64,000 bases of DNA from Symbiodinium kawagutii (Eukaryota; Sar; Dinophyceae; Suessiales; Symbiodiniaceae): NCBI GenBank assembly GCA_009767595.1, contig VSDK01011610.1, positions 218,624 through 282,623 on the forward strand, written 5' to 3'. The notes beneath the pieces are model-generated. The model made no database searches and was not told the origin of the DNA. It saw only the letters and a program-made list of their open reading frames with translations. Both the position numbers and the translations under genes were made by a program. Positions 31,082 to 43,663 of the stretch are shown here, one piece after another. Within the stretch, counting starts at the first letter, position 1. Each line of letters begins with the position of its first letter.

Positions 31082-32364
31082 TCCACAGGGGCTGGTTCTA
31101 CCAGTTATGACTGGACCAATTGACCTTGCACTGATCAAATAAGGTTTCTTCATGTAGGGAGCCCCCCAAGTATGGCTGGTTGATTACTATATATGACTAA
31201 CATTGGTTGATTCAGGGCTCCTCCAATGTGAAAAACATCCATATTGAGCGGTGCTCAGGCCACCGTTAGCTTTTTAGGTTGGAGATATCAGATTTGGTGA
31301 TGTGATGATATGTAAGGTGTGCATTGGTGGCATGTTGCATGACTGAGGCAGCACCTCCGGCTGAGCAAGACGTTCAGGGAAGGGCAGGAAGATGGGTTGG
31401 GCGGAACAGGCACTTCCCTCCATAGGCGATTGCGTGCACGCAGCATGAGTCGAACGCTGGTGTGGAACATGGCTGTTATGCTTACTTCAGTGTCATCACC
31501 AAGCACTACTTTGCTAGCTGCTGGCAGTGCCAGGCAGATACCATGCTACATCTTGGTTGTCAGAATTTCTTTGAAATTATATTTTCGTTGACTATCTCAA
31601 TATCATCAATTCTTGGCACCTGGTGGTTGCATGTGGTTGCTGCCTATCATTTTTGATCTCGGTTACCTTTGGCCTATGGCAGATTTAACCACCTTGCTAC
31701 ACCGAAAACGCCCATGCTGCGGCTCAAGTCTCACTCCGGCCTGGCAAGACGTCCAGCCGAAAACTGACGCAGACGCTATGTGTTTGAAATCCAGCTGTTG
31801 CGCTGTGGGTGACGCCAGGGAGACATGAAAGCCACCCACGGGCCCTGGGAACCCAAGCCATGAAGCAAATGTGTTTCGTTTGTTTTGTAAGGAAAGGATG
31901 ATTTTTTGGGGGAGGCCTTGTACTGCGTTATGATAATCCAATGAAAGGCGTGGATGTCATGCCGAGGAAAAGTCTCATGGCTGTCAAGTAGGCTTGGGTT
32001 CTATTAAGATATGGGACTTGGAAAACCTTGGTCAGGTAATCCAAGAAATGAACATCCAGTCATCCACCCCAATCTTACGCTGGAATAAACATTTGCATGA
32101 GTTTGCTTGACATACTTCATTTCCACTTGGGACAACCCTGTGGAAGAAAAATCAAATTGAGCGCGGCAAGGCATCAGCTCGTATGGGCCCTCAGGGCTGG
32201 TGTCAGCCATGGCGAATTTCCGCTTTGTTCGGTGGTGGTCCCCCCCGAAGACAAGCTATTTTTTGGGAGGAAATCCAAGTAAAGAAATTGAACTAACAAA
32301 ACACCAATATTGATATATATATATATTTATATATAGATATTTATTTAATATATATTTTATATAT

Positions 32365-32400
<36 letters not shown>

Positions 32401-33433
32401 GATTGGGAACACCCGCCAGGCACCAACCATTGATGATATTGACGGATCTATGGAAGCATTCGGCCACAAAAACGATGATTTTCACCGAAAGGTGACCTTT
32501 CTGGAGACCTTTGGTTCCAGCAACTAACGTGGCGTGCGCCCTTCACCATGAGCCATCCATTCACCATGGTGAAAGGACGCCCAGAGACTTCATTTTTGAC
32601 TTGTGTGATTTACCACTTGCAGCTGTATGAAACCATGACCCGTATCCGTGACGATAAGTAATTATTGTATATGATTGAGCATTTTTTAGCCACTTCTACT
32701 GTTTGCATATGACCTTAAGGTGTATCTAAAGTCTTCTAAAGTATGGATGAATATGGGATAACCATGGGATAACCATGGATACCCTTTTTTTGGTACCAAC
32801 AATGACCTTGAAGTATCCTTGAGGGCCTTTGGTTGACGCGCAGTCGACATCATGGAGCCGAGGCTGGAGAGATCGACGCAAGCCGGCTAGTGCCCTGCAA
32901 AGATCGACTGGTATGACCAGGGGATGGGTCCATGACGGCCATGAGTAGGCCATGGGTACGCCTTGTTGGAGGTATCGTATTCCAGTAGTCATATTGGGCC
33001 ATAATGTATGATATAGATTGCTATAGTATGTGAAAACCACATATTACTGAAACAAGGTAGGTGAACATGCGAACACAGATACCTCGTCTATTATGATCTA
33101 TTCGTTTTGGGATGTGAAGGTCTCCAGGGGTACACAGCCTCGGCACACGGCATGATGTTATGGTGGAATATGATCAAATGACCTGACACGTGATCTCTGA
33201 AAATGTTTTGAAGGATGTGATCAACGATATGCTGCAACAATGTGATCATGGTTGTCTTTTTGCCCATGCATACAAAAACACAAAACTTCTCGTTCATGAT
33301 GTCTGTGGGCATGCGAGGTCAAGAGGTTTCATGGGATTTCCATTCCAAAGATTTCCAAGGGCATTCGACATGTTGATTTGTTTTCTGTGAATTGGGTTGT
33401 TGGACCGTTGGACCTAGCCAAATGTGGCCTGAG
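31082..33433. other. Intergenic DNA with repeats, no confident gene
   Basis: 31153-31226 is a small palindromic element (AGGGAGCCCCCCAA...GGGCTCCTCC). 32004-32210 on the minus strand is protein-like (DTSPEGPYELMPCRAQFDFS) but isolated. 32311-32400 is an AT microsatellite. I could not build a gene model. Confidence 0.4.
32311..32400. repeat. AT/TATG microsatellite
   Basis: Nearly pure alternating A/T, 32311-32400. Confidence 0.85.
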
Positions 33434-34838
33434 GCCTCTTTGATGGAGAACAGACCGGACTTGGTGCAGACCCTCCAGGGTGCCTTCATGGAGGCAGGCT
33501 TATTAGGATGGCATCCCAGCTTCAGAATTCTGGATTAGTTTTCCAAAAACAATTATGAAAGGAAACATGAACCATGGAACAAATCGAAAAATCTGATAAT
33601 TCTTGAGGCGATGTACTTCAAACAGATCAGAAGGGTATACGATCTAGGGGTGTTTAAGATGGAGCACGCCTGGACAGCGGTGTCATGTCAGCAGCTGGTT
33701 GTGGCGGATAGGGATGGCTGGTGATTCATGGCATACCGCTGGGGTTGCCCCACGCCTTCATCTCCCACGAAGGGTGGACCTGTCCATGTCAATCAATGTA
33801 GTACTTCATTCCAACAAAATCAATTTCGTCATATGTACCAGTCCATTGAACCATACTTGTGTGCGTGTGCGCATGTGTGTGCCATAGCGTTTGTCCATGT
33901 TTGTCCTGTTTTTTGTGTGTCAAAGTTCATGTCATGGTTGTTATCCATCATTGCCGTATCATTTGTCCTCTCTTATCACTTCCTACAGCCTGATTCTGCA
34001 GCAACTAGATATTTCAAACCGCTTGACCCAGTGGGTAATTGTTTGTTTTGAGTCCCTCTGAGTTGTGTTGTTTGGGAAAGGTTCTATTTATTTACCATCA
34101 TTTTATCGCGCACATATTTACAATTCTCATCATCATGCAACCAGCTCTTTATCGAAACATCGTAATTTATTCATGAATAATGGGTGATCCTACTCTATAT
34201 CTCGTTGATATTTGAGCACTTAGGAGAGGCCACAGCACCGTGAAAACGGCATTGAATAAATCCAAATCAAAAATAAACCATCAGAAATTTTTGACCATAG
34301 CTAAAGATTTGCCCCCCAAATTGGTGGTTGATTCAGTTTATTGGTGGCTTGTCCAATTTTGACCATCCCAAATTGGTGGACCTTTCATTGCAAACTGGTG
34401 AGACCTGAGTCCTGAGCTGTCGATCAGGCAAATCCCGGGACAGATGCTGGACAGGCGCGGGGTCCATGGTGTTATCCTGTGCCTTGGCCGTTGGTGCCGG
34501 CCAACTGCCATGGTGACCTGGTGCTTCGAAGTTGTTGATTGGTTTTAAGGACCATTACTTGCCATGACCATCATGACCATCATGACCATCATGACCATCA
34601 TGACCATCATGACCATTATCAATCATGTCTTAATAAGTTCTTGATCACTGGAGACTTTGCCTGAAGGAATCTCATGTTTGAAGGGGATTGCAGTTGTGAT
34701 TTCCTGTAGGTTTAGCACCTCATGCGTCCAGCACGGATGTTCAGCGCAGATGGTCCAGTTTGGGTAGCAACCACCCTGCGCAGTTGAATGGTCTGAACTT
34801 GGCAGAGGCTGCGATTCAGGCGCTGCTGGTTGCGCCGC
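33434..34838 (+). CDS. Two exons of an unidentified gene
   Basis: Exon 33434-33493 (20 codons, acceptor CCTGAG, GC donor) encodes ASLMENRPDLVQTLQGAFME. Exon 34716 to about 34838 (acceptor TTTAG, GC or GT donor) includes SSLGSNHPAQLNGLNLAEAA followed by IQALLVAP; it has no ATG. Both have protein-like composition. They may be the 5' exons of the gene continuing at 36627-38832, but the frame link across 35-36.6 kb was not established. Confidence 0.35.
34562..34616 (+). repeat. 9-bp tandem repeat ATGACCATC
   Basis: Six perfect head-to-tail copies. Confidence 0.9.
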
Positions 34839-34989
34839 GTGTTTTGTTCATTTTTTGTGATGCGATAACTCGGGGAACACCGATCCACAGCTTGTCATGT
34901 ACCACATTGGTACGACAGAACTCTTCAGTTTGAGTGTAGGATACATAAGGATCTTCAGGCTCAACTCAAGTCGGTTCATGGTGAGCCTT

Positions 34990-35670
34990 CACAGCGCGAA
35001 GAGTGCCTCAAGCCAGAAGCATGCCGATGAAGTGGAGGGAATGGCAATTATTGACCTAATAATTGTTGAGTTACAAGAAATGGTCATTTATACGATTACA
35101 ATCACGCTTTTCAAAAAGTTTGGAAGCTACGGGCCCTGTCACAGCAATGGTTCCAAACGTAAGGAACCGCATGTGCTGTCTGCCTTTGTCGGGATCCCAG
35201 AACTTGAGGTGCTTTTCTCACCTTGGGGGGAGTGGCATGATTCCGATCCCTAAGATACCAATGGTGGTTTCCATTTGATTATCCAGCTGGAAAACGTTGT
35301 CAGCTGTAACTTTGGATCATGTGTGGGGTATTATTCACAGTACTTACTCTGATTGAGTATGGTAGGAAATGATACGAAATGATCGCTTTGGATAGTTGAG
35401 ATGTTGGGTGTACAACCAGTCATGGACATCCATTGCTTCCGGCAGTTTGTCAGCGGAAGGATCTGACGCGGCCGTGTGGCTTAAGTCACGTCCACTCAAC
35501 TTTACTCTCGTTTTGCCGCATGGGTCACTGTACCTTTCCATGTTGATCTTCATCCTGGCTGTGGCAGCGGCTGAGCCCTGGAAATTTGACCTGGCTTGCC
35601 ATGATGGCACTGGATCTTCTGCCTCCCATTTACTGCAGCGGAACTCACGAATGATGAGGACTTTCCGCTG
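34990..35670 (-). CDS. Possible minus-strand exons
   Basis: On the minus strand 35344-35610 reads with RMKINMERYSDPCGKTRVKL and continues to AMDVHDWLYTQ, and 35100-35220 reads HLKFWDPDKGRQHMRFLTFG. Both are more hydrophilic and protein-like than the plus-strand frames, which look like the hydrophobic antisense of coding DNA. Splice sites are not clear, and the strand disagrees with the surrounding genes. Confidence 0.25.
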
Positions 35671-36626
35671 AGGGCAGGGTTCTGACTCCTGACTTGCCCT
35701 TCGAAGCTGCGAAGGAAACGAGGTCTACTGATTTTGAAGGTATGTTGAGAAGATGGGGCCCAAGCTAGCTTGGAAGCTGTGCCATGGATTTATTCGAGCA
35801 TTCTAGCTTTGCATAAGACCGATTTGGGCAGAATTGCAAGTTCACATGTTCTTTAGTTTGGTGGGAAAAGTTGGCACTGTATTGACATGATACATTTGTA
35901 TTGAGACATTGGTGCGTCACACTTTAGCCGTTGTACTCTCCGAAATGCAGCTTGCATTTTGACTGTTTTGACCGCTTAAGTGGTGGGATGGGGCAGTTGT
36001 GTCAGTGCTGCGGTTTACCAGGAGCGCCAGCAACAGAGACGCCATTTTGCAAGGCAATCAAGTTGCCTCAGGCTGTGGCAATCTGCAGCACTCTGACAGC
36101 ATGATAGTGTCAGGGTGGGTGCGGTGATTCCTATGGTGCCCCATGATTTCGCAAGACTTTCTCAGTTAAACATTCAGATCCTGTTGGGTGATGCTGCTTT
36201 GGCAGGGCAGTTTCTGAGATGGAGCAACCAATCCAGGTTGGACACTTTCATATATGGACAGGAGTTTGGGAGATTGTTGAAGGGGCTATGAAATGAGATG
36301 CTTGCTTGGTTGCTTCGTCGGTTGGTTGTGTGGTTTCTTGCCTGTTTTGTGAGTGCTTTCTTGTTTTATTTCAGGAGTGGTTTCTTGTTTGCTCCATTGC
36401 TATTTTTTTTAGTTTCTGTTGTATTGTTTGTTTCGCAACTTAGGTTTGCTGGTGCATATGTATTTTCGAAATATATTCATACAATTTTGATAGACTCATT
36501 GCTATTGTTCCATCTGCACATATGTATTTACACATTCATGTGTATGTATAAATTCATATATACATACATGATCAATTATGATCATATATGTGGATGTCCT
36601 GCTTGTGCGAATGCTTTCACTCCAAG

Positions 36627-38832
36627 GATTCCGGAGGTGCCGGCACTTGTCGCTCTTCCTCTGAGATGCTTGGCAGCAACTGAGAGCTGTGCACCGGGCC
36701 AAGACGCATGCGTGATCCATGGAGAGACTAAAGCTACTGGTACACGGTGTATGCCCAAAGATTTTGATTTAGATAGATATGGCTATGGGTCAAAATTAAC
36801 CCACCAATAATGGGGGATAATAACCAACAATAATAGGGAAAACAATGGTTAATGATAGGGGAACCAGGGGTACAGGGTTTTGACCCACAGCAACATTGAT
36901 ATTTGCCTAAAGATTCTATATTCTGCATGTATACACAAACATGCGCGTGTGTGTGTGCGCGTGCTTTAATTTTAGAATCATCAATGATAGGATCATGGAT
37001 ATACTGCATTCGCAAAGGCTTGTTTTATGCTTTTCTTTGCGCTGAGGAAATATCACGTGGCTACATTTTCCCAAAGCAGGGACCAGCTTCCTCGCGACCA
37101 TTTGGAACTATGCCTGCACCCGAAGGTCTCACCGGCCCGGATTGCATCAACAAGATCATCACATATCATCATTCATTGTTGAAGCCACACCATTTTTCTC
37201 CATGTAAATGGCACACCATTTCCCCACTTTCATCATGAGTAGGTATTCAAAACCACCAGAAATCATGATCGTTCCGGTGAGGAAGTCAGGATTTTAAAAG
37301 TAAATCAATGCTACAGAGCCCAGCACGCCCCAAGGATGGGCTCAAAATCCTCCCAAGATGCTTGTTTGGTTGACCGACGGTCGGTTTTGGCAGGACTTTG
37401 GCATTAGCGTGTTACATACAGTTTCACAGCACATGCAAAGCTAATGATTCCTGTTCTATTTTGTTAACGTTAAGATTCTGAGATGTCAGTTTAAGGCATA
37501 TGCATGTAATAATGACACAGCGTGTGTATGTATATATGTCTTTGCATTTTTTACATAGAATAAATATATCGATAATACAATGTTTGATCAACCATTTAGC
37601 GTTTTGCTTGCAAATATTCATTGATACTCATACTAAGAAATACATACTCTCAATACATATATTTGTATATATATCTTTATAGGTATATGTATACGTTTTC
37701 CTGTCGGAATTTGAGTATCACTGCCCAAGGCCAGACACCAGACACGGTGCCAGGACACCCCTGGACTTAGCCGTCAGCCCTCGGGCTGTGCCGGGCTGCG
37801 AGCAATGTTACGATGTGGCGTTGATGGATCGGTACCCTGTGGATGACTACTGTGAGGACAGGGAGCGGAGGGCCATGGTCAATAAGCAATGGTTCACTCG
37901 TGGCTAAGGAATGGTAAATGATTAGCTAAGGAATGGTAAATATGACTAATAATGAGCTATAAGTAATGCTAAATGATGATAATGATGGTGAGTTTGGCTG
38001 GTGGTTGGGAGTGAGGCCAGGAGCCGTTGGGGGTCTTCTGGCCACTGGCCCGGCTTGATACCGGGCAGCCAGGCCAGGAGCGGCCCACAAGAGGGTTCGT
38101 TCACCAAATGGTAGGTGAGCTTGGCAATGGTTTGTGATTGTAGCGTTTAATAGCTGGCACACTGAAATTCAAGGACTTTTCAGCACATCGGCAGCCCATC
38201 TTCAAAGGAGATTCCACGGGCTGTTCCACTACTTCGCATGAGCTCCCCCTGCTCAGTACATACAGCAGGCGTGCAGAATTAGAGGTAACTCATGGTGAAT
38301 CATTTTGTCCATGTCGCTGACCTGACACTGTGCGAGCAAATTCCTTCCGTACTGCGTATTGAGAATGGCTCAGATGCTGAAGAGGTTGAGTTGGTCAGTT
38401 GCCACTCTAAGATATGCTAAGATCACCTCACAGATCTCACACCTCAGCGACCTGGTCGTTCCAGGAGGGGTTCCTGAAACCAAACTTCACCACTCAGCAT
38501 CAGCCTGTGACGGAATCCACCGTGAAGTTGCAGCAGCAACAAGTCGTCGGCATGTTCCGTCGACCCAGCGACTTGACGTTCGCATGGGAATGCCACGGGG
38601 GCAAGGCATGGCCGGCCCAACCGGAAGATCTGGAGCAACAAGAGGCTGGCGGGTGGTTTTGAAGCAAAGTTGTTATCCCGTAATACTTGGAATGGTTGGT
38701 TGGTTGATTATACAACTGTATATGATGTCCTTATATGATGTCCTTGGGAAGGGCTAAAACCACTAGCCAGAAGCGTGTTTCATCGGGTCCTTTGAGGATG
38801 TGTTGGCCATGATGTGTGATGCACCTGTGTGA
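36627..38832 (+). CDS. Multi-exon gene, product unknown
   Basis: Exons: 36627 to ~36724 (IPEVPALVALPLRCLAATES), 37047 to ~37154 (EISRGYIFPKQGPASSRPFG), 37754-37871 (AVPGCEQCYDVALMDRYPVD; GC donor), 38174-38284 (DFSAHRQPIFKGDSTGCSTT; GT donor), 38465-38644 (EGFLKPNFTTQHQPV... to PEDLEQQE; GC donor) and a last exon from 38771. Exons three to five join in phase 0 with AG-G acceptors. The last exon ends either at an early TGA near 38810 (strict GC-AG join) or at 38830-38832 if one base is shifted. I recognise no domain. Confidence 0.5.
36784..36889 (+). mobile_element. MITE of the GGGTCAAAA family, in an intron
   Basis: Inverted ends TATGGGTCAAAATT and GGGTTTTGACCCACA, 106 bp; internal GGGGGATAATAACCAACAAT. 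It lies between the exons ending near 36724 and starting at 37047. Confidence 0.65.
38645..38770 (+). mobile_element. TIR element that coincides with a whole intron
   Basis: Inverted ends GCTGGCGGGTGGTTTT and AAAACCACTAGCCAG. The left end is exactly at a GC donor after ...CAACAAGAG, the right end exactly at a CAG acceptor. Inside is GGTTGGTTGGTTGATTATA, as in the other copies, and a direct duplication of TATATGATGTCCT. Candidate introner. Confidence 0.65.
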
Positions 38833-40649
38833 GACATTTCTCGCCAATCTTATTGGATGGTCATCTTTAGTTTAGTGTTTGCTGCAACTCTGCGCGGACC
38901 GTTCAGCAAAACACAGAGACTGCCACACTCCAAGCTTATCAAAAAGATGAAAAAGGTTGAGGGTCTAGAGACTTGACCAGTGGCTGACAAAAGAGCCTAG
39001 TGCCTTTCATGGAATTCTTGGTATTTCTTGGTTGCTATGAAGTAATTACTCTGAATCTTGGGTCCAAGTGGCAACCATGCAGGTCTTGGTTGCGGCCCAG
39101 GTCAACGGTTGATCTCTGCTTTCTATGATAGCTGCCACGCGTCTGGTTTTGCAACTGATGAATACCAGTCACTTCTCCAGGCCCGTGTGGGCTGCAGTGT
39201 TGGCTGCAGGTTTTCCGCACATTGTCAATTGCTAATAGTAGAACATGTAGAACCGATCCTCGATACGTTATGGACATTTCTCACTTGCGTTTGGTTTACC
39301 GCTGTTCCTGCTAAGAATCACACACACAGCAGGAGTGTGGCGCAAAGGGCAATAATTCTGCGAGCTGCTACGCTCGATTTCCAGGCGCAGGGATGTATGG
39401 GTGCACAGTCGGTAAGGAGGTCGAGTCAGATTTAGGTCATTCGTAGCTGGTGGGGAAGCGGAGTAAAGATTTGGGTCGTTTGGAAGGGCTGGGATTGTTC
39501 GTCGAGACAAGCTGCTTGCAACTCATTTGGTTGCTATATATAAATGCAATCATCCTGGGGCAGATATGTAAAAATCTAAGCATTGAACAATACAGCGTAG
39601 TCTATCTATCCCCTTGCCAATAACCCCTATAAAATCAGGGGACCCAGGTGCTCTATAAACTGATTCTTTATAGATTTTCTGGGGGTCGAAGTCGACCCTG
39701 TTGTTGGTGCTCTGATTTTGTTTTGGCACCCTGTTTCTGGTTTTATCTCAAATCCTGCCCCTACCCATGTGGTCTGAATTTATTTAATACCAAGGGGTCC
39801 TGATTTTATAGCAGTATCCTTTCCATGGTGATAGGCACAGAGGGTCTGATTCCATAGGCATCTCATGCCAACCAGATTGCCATGTACTGTATCAATTTTG
39901 TAGCCCATGTATTTCAGGATGGTCACTGCATGTAATTCCAGGTTTTCACTAGCGCCTTTGCTCAAGACTGAAGGATGTTGAAGGATGTTGAAGGTAGGAT
40001 TAGTATGGAGAAGTTTGGACTAGTATAGATTTTATTAGATGATATTAGATGAATATAGATGATGTTAGAATATATTAGATGGATTGAGATGGTATGATAA
40101 ATTGTGATAAATCATGATAAATCTATTTAAATCTTCTGGCATCTTCTGCAAATAAAATTGTTTGCTCCAAGTTTTTTGCTATAGAATCAAAGCCCAAGGA
40201 TTTTGCTAGGAGTGTATGTTTTTTTGTTTGTTTTTTGTTTTTATCTTTCGAGGAAAAAAAGGCCTTAATTTGCCCCCCCTGTTGCTCATTTTGTAGGCTG
40301 AATTTTCGGGATCGAGCCTGTTCAATTTTGACCAATAGCCTCTGATTCTGTAGGCCTGCAGACTCAAGCACCCTGAATCTATAGGCTGGCAAAAGTGTAT
40401 TTTCATATTGGTTTACTATAATTTTGGAACCGTTGGATCACACCCCCCAATTGGCAAGAGTATGTCTATCTACTCCAGGATGTCTATATTTGCCTATATG
40501 TCAACATTGCGTGATTGTGTACTCCAGGTCGTTCGACTACACATTCTTTAGCCTCCATACCCAAGTATGACATGAGTTGGTCACTAGCTTTGTTGGAAAT
40601 GTCAGCCTCCAACTGCCGACTTCCATGACTTGTTTGTTTGCGGCCCAAG
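38833..40649. other. Intergenic or intronic DNA with weak exons
   Basis: 39083 to ~39198 (+) is open and protein-like (RLISAFYDSCHASGFATDEY), and 39345-39411 ends at a good GTAAGG donor; either could belong to the next gene. 39600-40450 is AT-rich with no gene. Confidence 0.35.
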
Positions 40650-43331
40650 CAGCACATCCACCAAGGCATTGCTGGCTGCATGTCTCGGATGCTCACGGGC
40701 TCATTTTGCGCCGAGACGCAGGAGGGCCAAACATCCTTTGACGGTGGCAAGGTGCACGACTCAGAGATGTTGTCCTCGAACCATCCAGCTGTTCGCTGCT
40801 GGAAACCTCTGTAGTTGGCTCAGAGTTCCTGGTCGCAGTCGCCCATGGGTCAGCACCTGCGATGTTACAGCCACATCTCCTTGCGGTGCATCAGATTTCT
40901 GGATGAGTCTCGTGTTTCATAGTATTTCATGGTATTTGGTTTGTGTCTTAGTTTGGTCTATCGAAGTGACCTCGTATCATAAATGTTTGTTGTTTGCAAA
41001 CATGGCTTTCATTCGCAACGTGGCCTTGTATAGAACAATATGGGAATAGATTTGGTTGCCCCGGTGCATTATAGAACAAACAACAGCAATACAGTAGCAC
41101 GTTCATACATTCTATATGTACAATGTCTGAGAATGTCCAGGTTGGTTTGGATTGGTGCCAATCAAATATGTCGCTGTAACATGGTCTCAGAGGAATTAAG
41201 CTTATAAGATGTCTTACTGTGTCATATTCCGGTACTTCGTATATGACGTCATCATTACACTAGGCTCGCGCAGCATCATATTGCCACATTTGTTCTATCT
41301 TGCTATTTCTGGCATTGAGAAGTTTTAGCGCGGTCTGTTACGCTAAGCTTTATATAGCGTGTTGGTGCTGCCAATCACAGCATGGCGTTCATGAACCTAC
41401 CACTGAACCTACCTTGCTAAGTTTGAGGTTATCATCATCCACGTTTGAATGCCTTGAAACCACTACAGTCGAGGACTACACCAGGTTTGCATAGGTTTCC
41501 TTCTAAGTGTGAGGGGTGGACTATGGATATCTACCAATCACCCTGAGAAGACAAACCACGGTAGACGGCAGCTGCGTGCTTTCTTTGACGACAGTCCCAT
41601 GCCCCTTCACCTACTAAGTAGGACACAAAATGGAGGTTGAAGCTAGAGTGCTGGACTCCTGTTGGATGAATTTGGATGATTCCAATGATAAGCAATCCCC
41701 AAGGCCAAGCAGTGTGAAGGTTTGAAAGTTTTCATAGGATATCCCGGGGGGTGAACTGCCTTCAGAATCCATTTCTCTTGACAGGCACACCTGAAAGAGG
41801 CCTTGGCCATGGTCAAGGACTCTGGAGACATGGTGAGTGCTGGGCCGCTCATGTTGCTAACCGTTTCTAACCCATGGGAGCAGCGGTTTCAATGTTTAGG
41901 ATCAGCTGAACCCAATCCATTCATCACCAAGCAGCGCTGACTGCACTGACTTCACAAACTGATCACCATTGATCCTCCTTGGTAGCTTCTAGGGGGTTCG
42001 ACCCTCACCCCTACCAACCAACAAGGATACCATTGATTGTTTGGAAATAGCTCCCGGACGCACCGGGGAGCTCACGAGGTGACAGGCGTTCGGCACATTT
42101 GACACCTACCGTGCGACTCGCAGGAGATGACATTCGTGGGGCTGACCGAGTACTGGGATTTGTCAATTTGCTTGTTTCAGCGAATGCGTGACGCTCAGCC
42201 TCCCAGATGTGTCAATCTCATTGAAGGCTTTTGCTTGCATTTGGAGATGCGTCTATGAATCAACGATGATCTTTGAGCGCAGTCTCAAAACATATGATTA
42301 GAACGTTTTTTGATGGATCTACAGATGCAATTTGTATCAATTTGTTGGAAGAGTTGTCCGTTGCCAGAACTCATGAAATCCTGTGGCATCCATATTTTCG
42401 AAATCCTGTGGCATCCATATTTTTCGAAACCTTTACCAGGTTATCGATTCCACATGCAATCATGCAATCATGCTGGGGGTAGAGTCACTGATTGTCATCA
42501 CAGACATGCCTTCTCCTGGTCATGGCAAGGTTTGGTGGGACGGTGAACGCAGCGCAACTGGTGGATTTTCATGAGGAGGGGCATGGCACAACTTTGCACC
42601 TGCTTCATCATGTTTTGCTCCTTCTTTTTCACCGTTTACGTGGGGCCTTTTGGGCGATCGCAACAATGGCGCCATACGTGCGACTTCTAATGCGAAGTCT
42701 TCTCATCAGGTGTGTCATCTGCCTTAGGCTGGTTTCATGAGTGCCCCTTAACCGGCTCAACTGGTTTCGCAGTATGCAGTATGCCTTTGGTAGAAGCCTG
42801 TTGCAAGTGGCAGTTGGTTCGCCCTTTAGGGTGAAATTGGTGATGCCCTGATGATCAAAACCTCCAAGGACGGACTCCAATGCTTGGGGTTCATAAGTGC
42901 CTTGAAGATGGGCAGTTTGGGCCTTGGGATTCAATCGAAGGGAAAGTGCTTGAAACATGCCGGAAACTCCGGTCCAAGAGACTGTTTAAAGATCCCTGCA
43001 CATATATCCTCTAGGGTATCATTTGGGCCCCTCCCAAACATGTAGGGGGATGTTTAACGATTTTCAAGGGTCTCCTATAAATGCTCCCATCAGCTGTGAA
43101 GCCTGAGGTTGAGCCCCACAGTTTCAACTGGGTTCAGAAGCCAAGCATGAACTAACCTGGTTGATCCTGGTTGTCAATCTAGCTAAGTCAATCTATAAAA
43201 CTTAGCTGAGTGGGTGGCATCACTTTCTGAAGTCACGGCTGTGCCAGGGATATTCTCATCAAGATGAGCTCTACGATGAATCGCAGCTCATGGGTTTTGT
43301 AGATGAGGCGCTGGAGCATCCAGAGCTGTGA
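40650..43331 (+). CDS. Multi-exon gene, product unknown
   Basis: Exons: 40650 to ~40800 (QHIHQGIAGCMSRMLTGSFC, then TSFDGGKVHDSEMLSSNHPA), 40824 to ~40917 (SSWSQSPMGQHLRCYSHISL...RFLDE), 41785-41832 (AHLKEALAMVKDSGDM; perfect ACAG acceptor and GTGAGT donor) and a final exon ~43264-43331 (DELYDESQLMGFVDEALEHP, ending EL and TGA). None of the first two exons has an ATG. Linking the four into one gene is inference from strand and spacing; phases were checked only inside exons. No family recognised. Confidence 0.4.
42377..42424 (+). repeat. Two tandem copies of a 24-bp unit
   Basis: AAATCCTGTGGCATCCATAT occurs twice head to tail. Confidence 0.8.
42629..42958 (-). CDS. Orphan minus-strand ORF, 109 codons
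   Basis: Uninterrupted and hydrophilic, with FDHQGITNFTLKGEPTATCN and LLPKAYCILRNQLSRL. It lies opposite the intron of the + strand gene 40650-43331. It could be part of a degraded mobile element or chance; no domain seen. Confidence 0.25.
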   Translation of the reverse strand: MFQALSLRLNPKAQTAHLQGTYEPQALESVLGGFDHQGITNFTLKGEPTATCNRLLPKAYCILRNQLSRLRGTHETSLRQMTHLMRRLRIRSRTYGAIVAIAQKAPRKR

Positions 43332-43663
43332 TGCAAGAACCACAACAAAGGGATGGGACGGGATGGGCATTGGTCACAACCAAGGATCTAATAAAGCAGT
43401 AGGTGAATAGTCCTCGGGAAAAAAGAAGTGTTTGTCATCTATGGTTCGCCAGGGGTACAGGGGACCCTCAGCCATGTGATCATCATGATAGCAGTTGGTT
43501 GCCCAACAGTGCGGCAAAGGGCACGACTCTGGGGTGTCCTCATAGGTCATGGGGGCATAGTTGAATTGAAGTAATTGGCACGCCAACATTGGGAATCAAA
43601 GAAGCTGCTCTTCAAAAATTGGCCTGGAATTCTTGACCCCTTCTCTTCGCTATGAAATTGCAG

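Noticed and set aside
34562-34616. CRISPR-like array
   Set aside because: Perfect 9-bp tandem repeat without spacers, in a eukaryotic genome.
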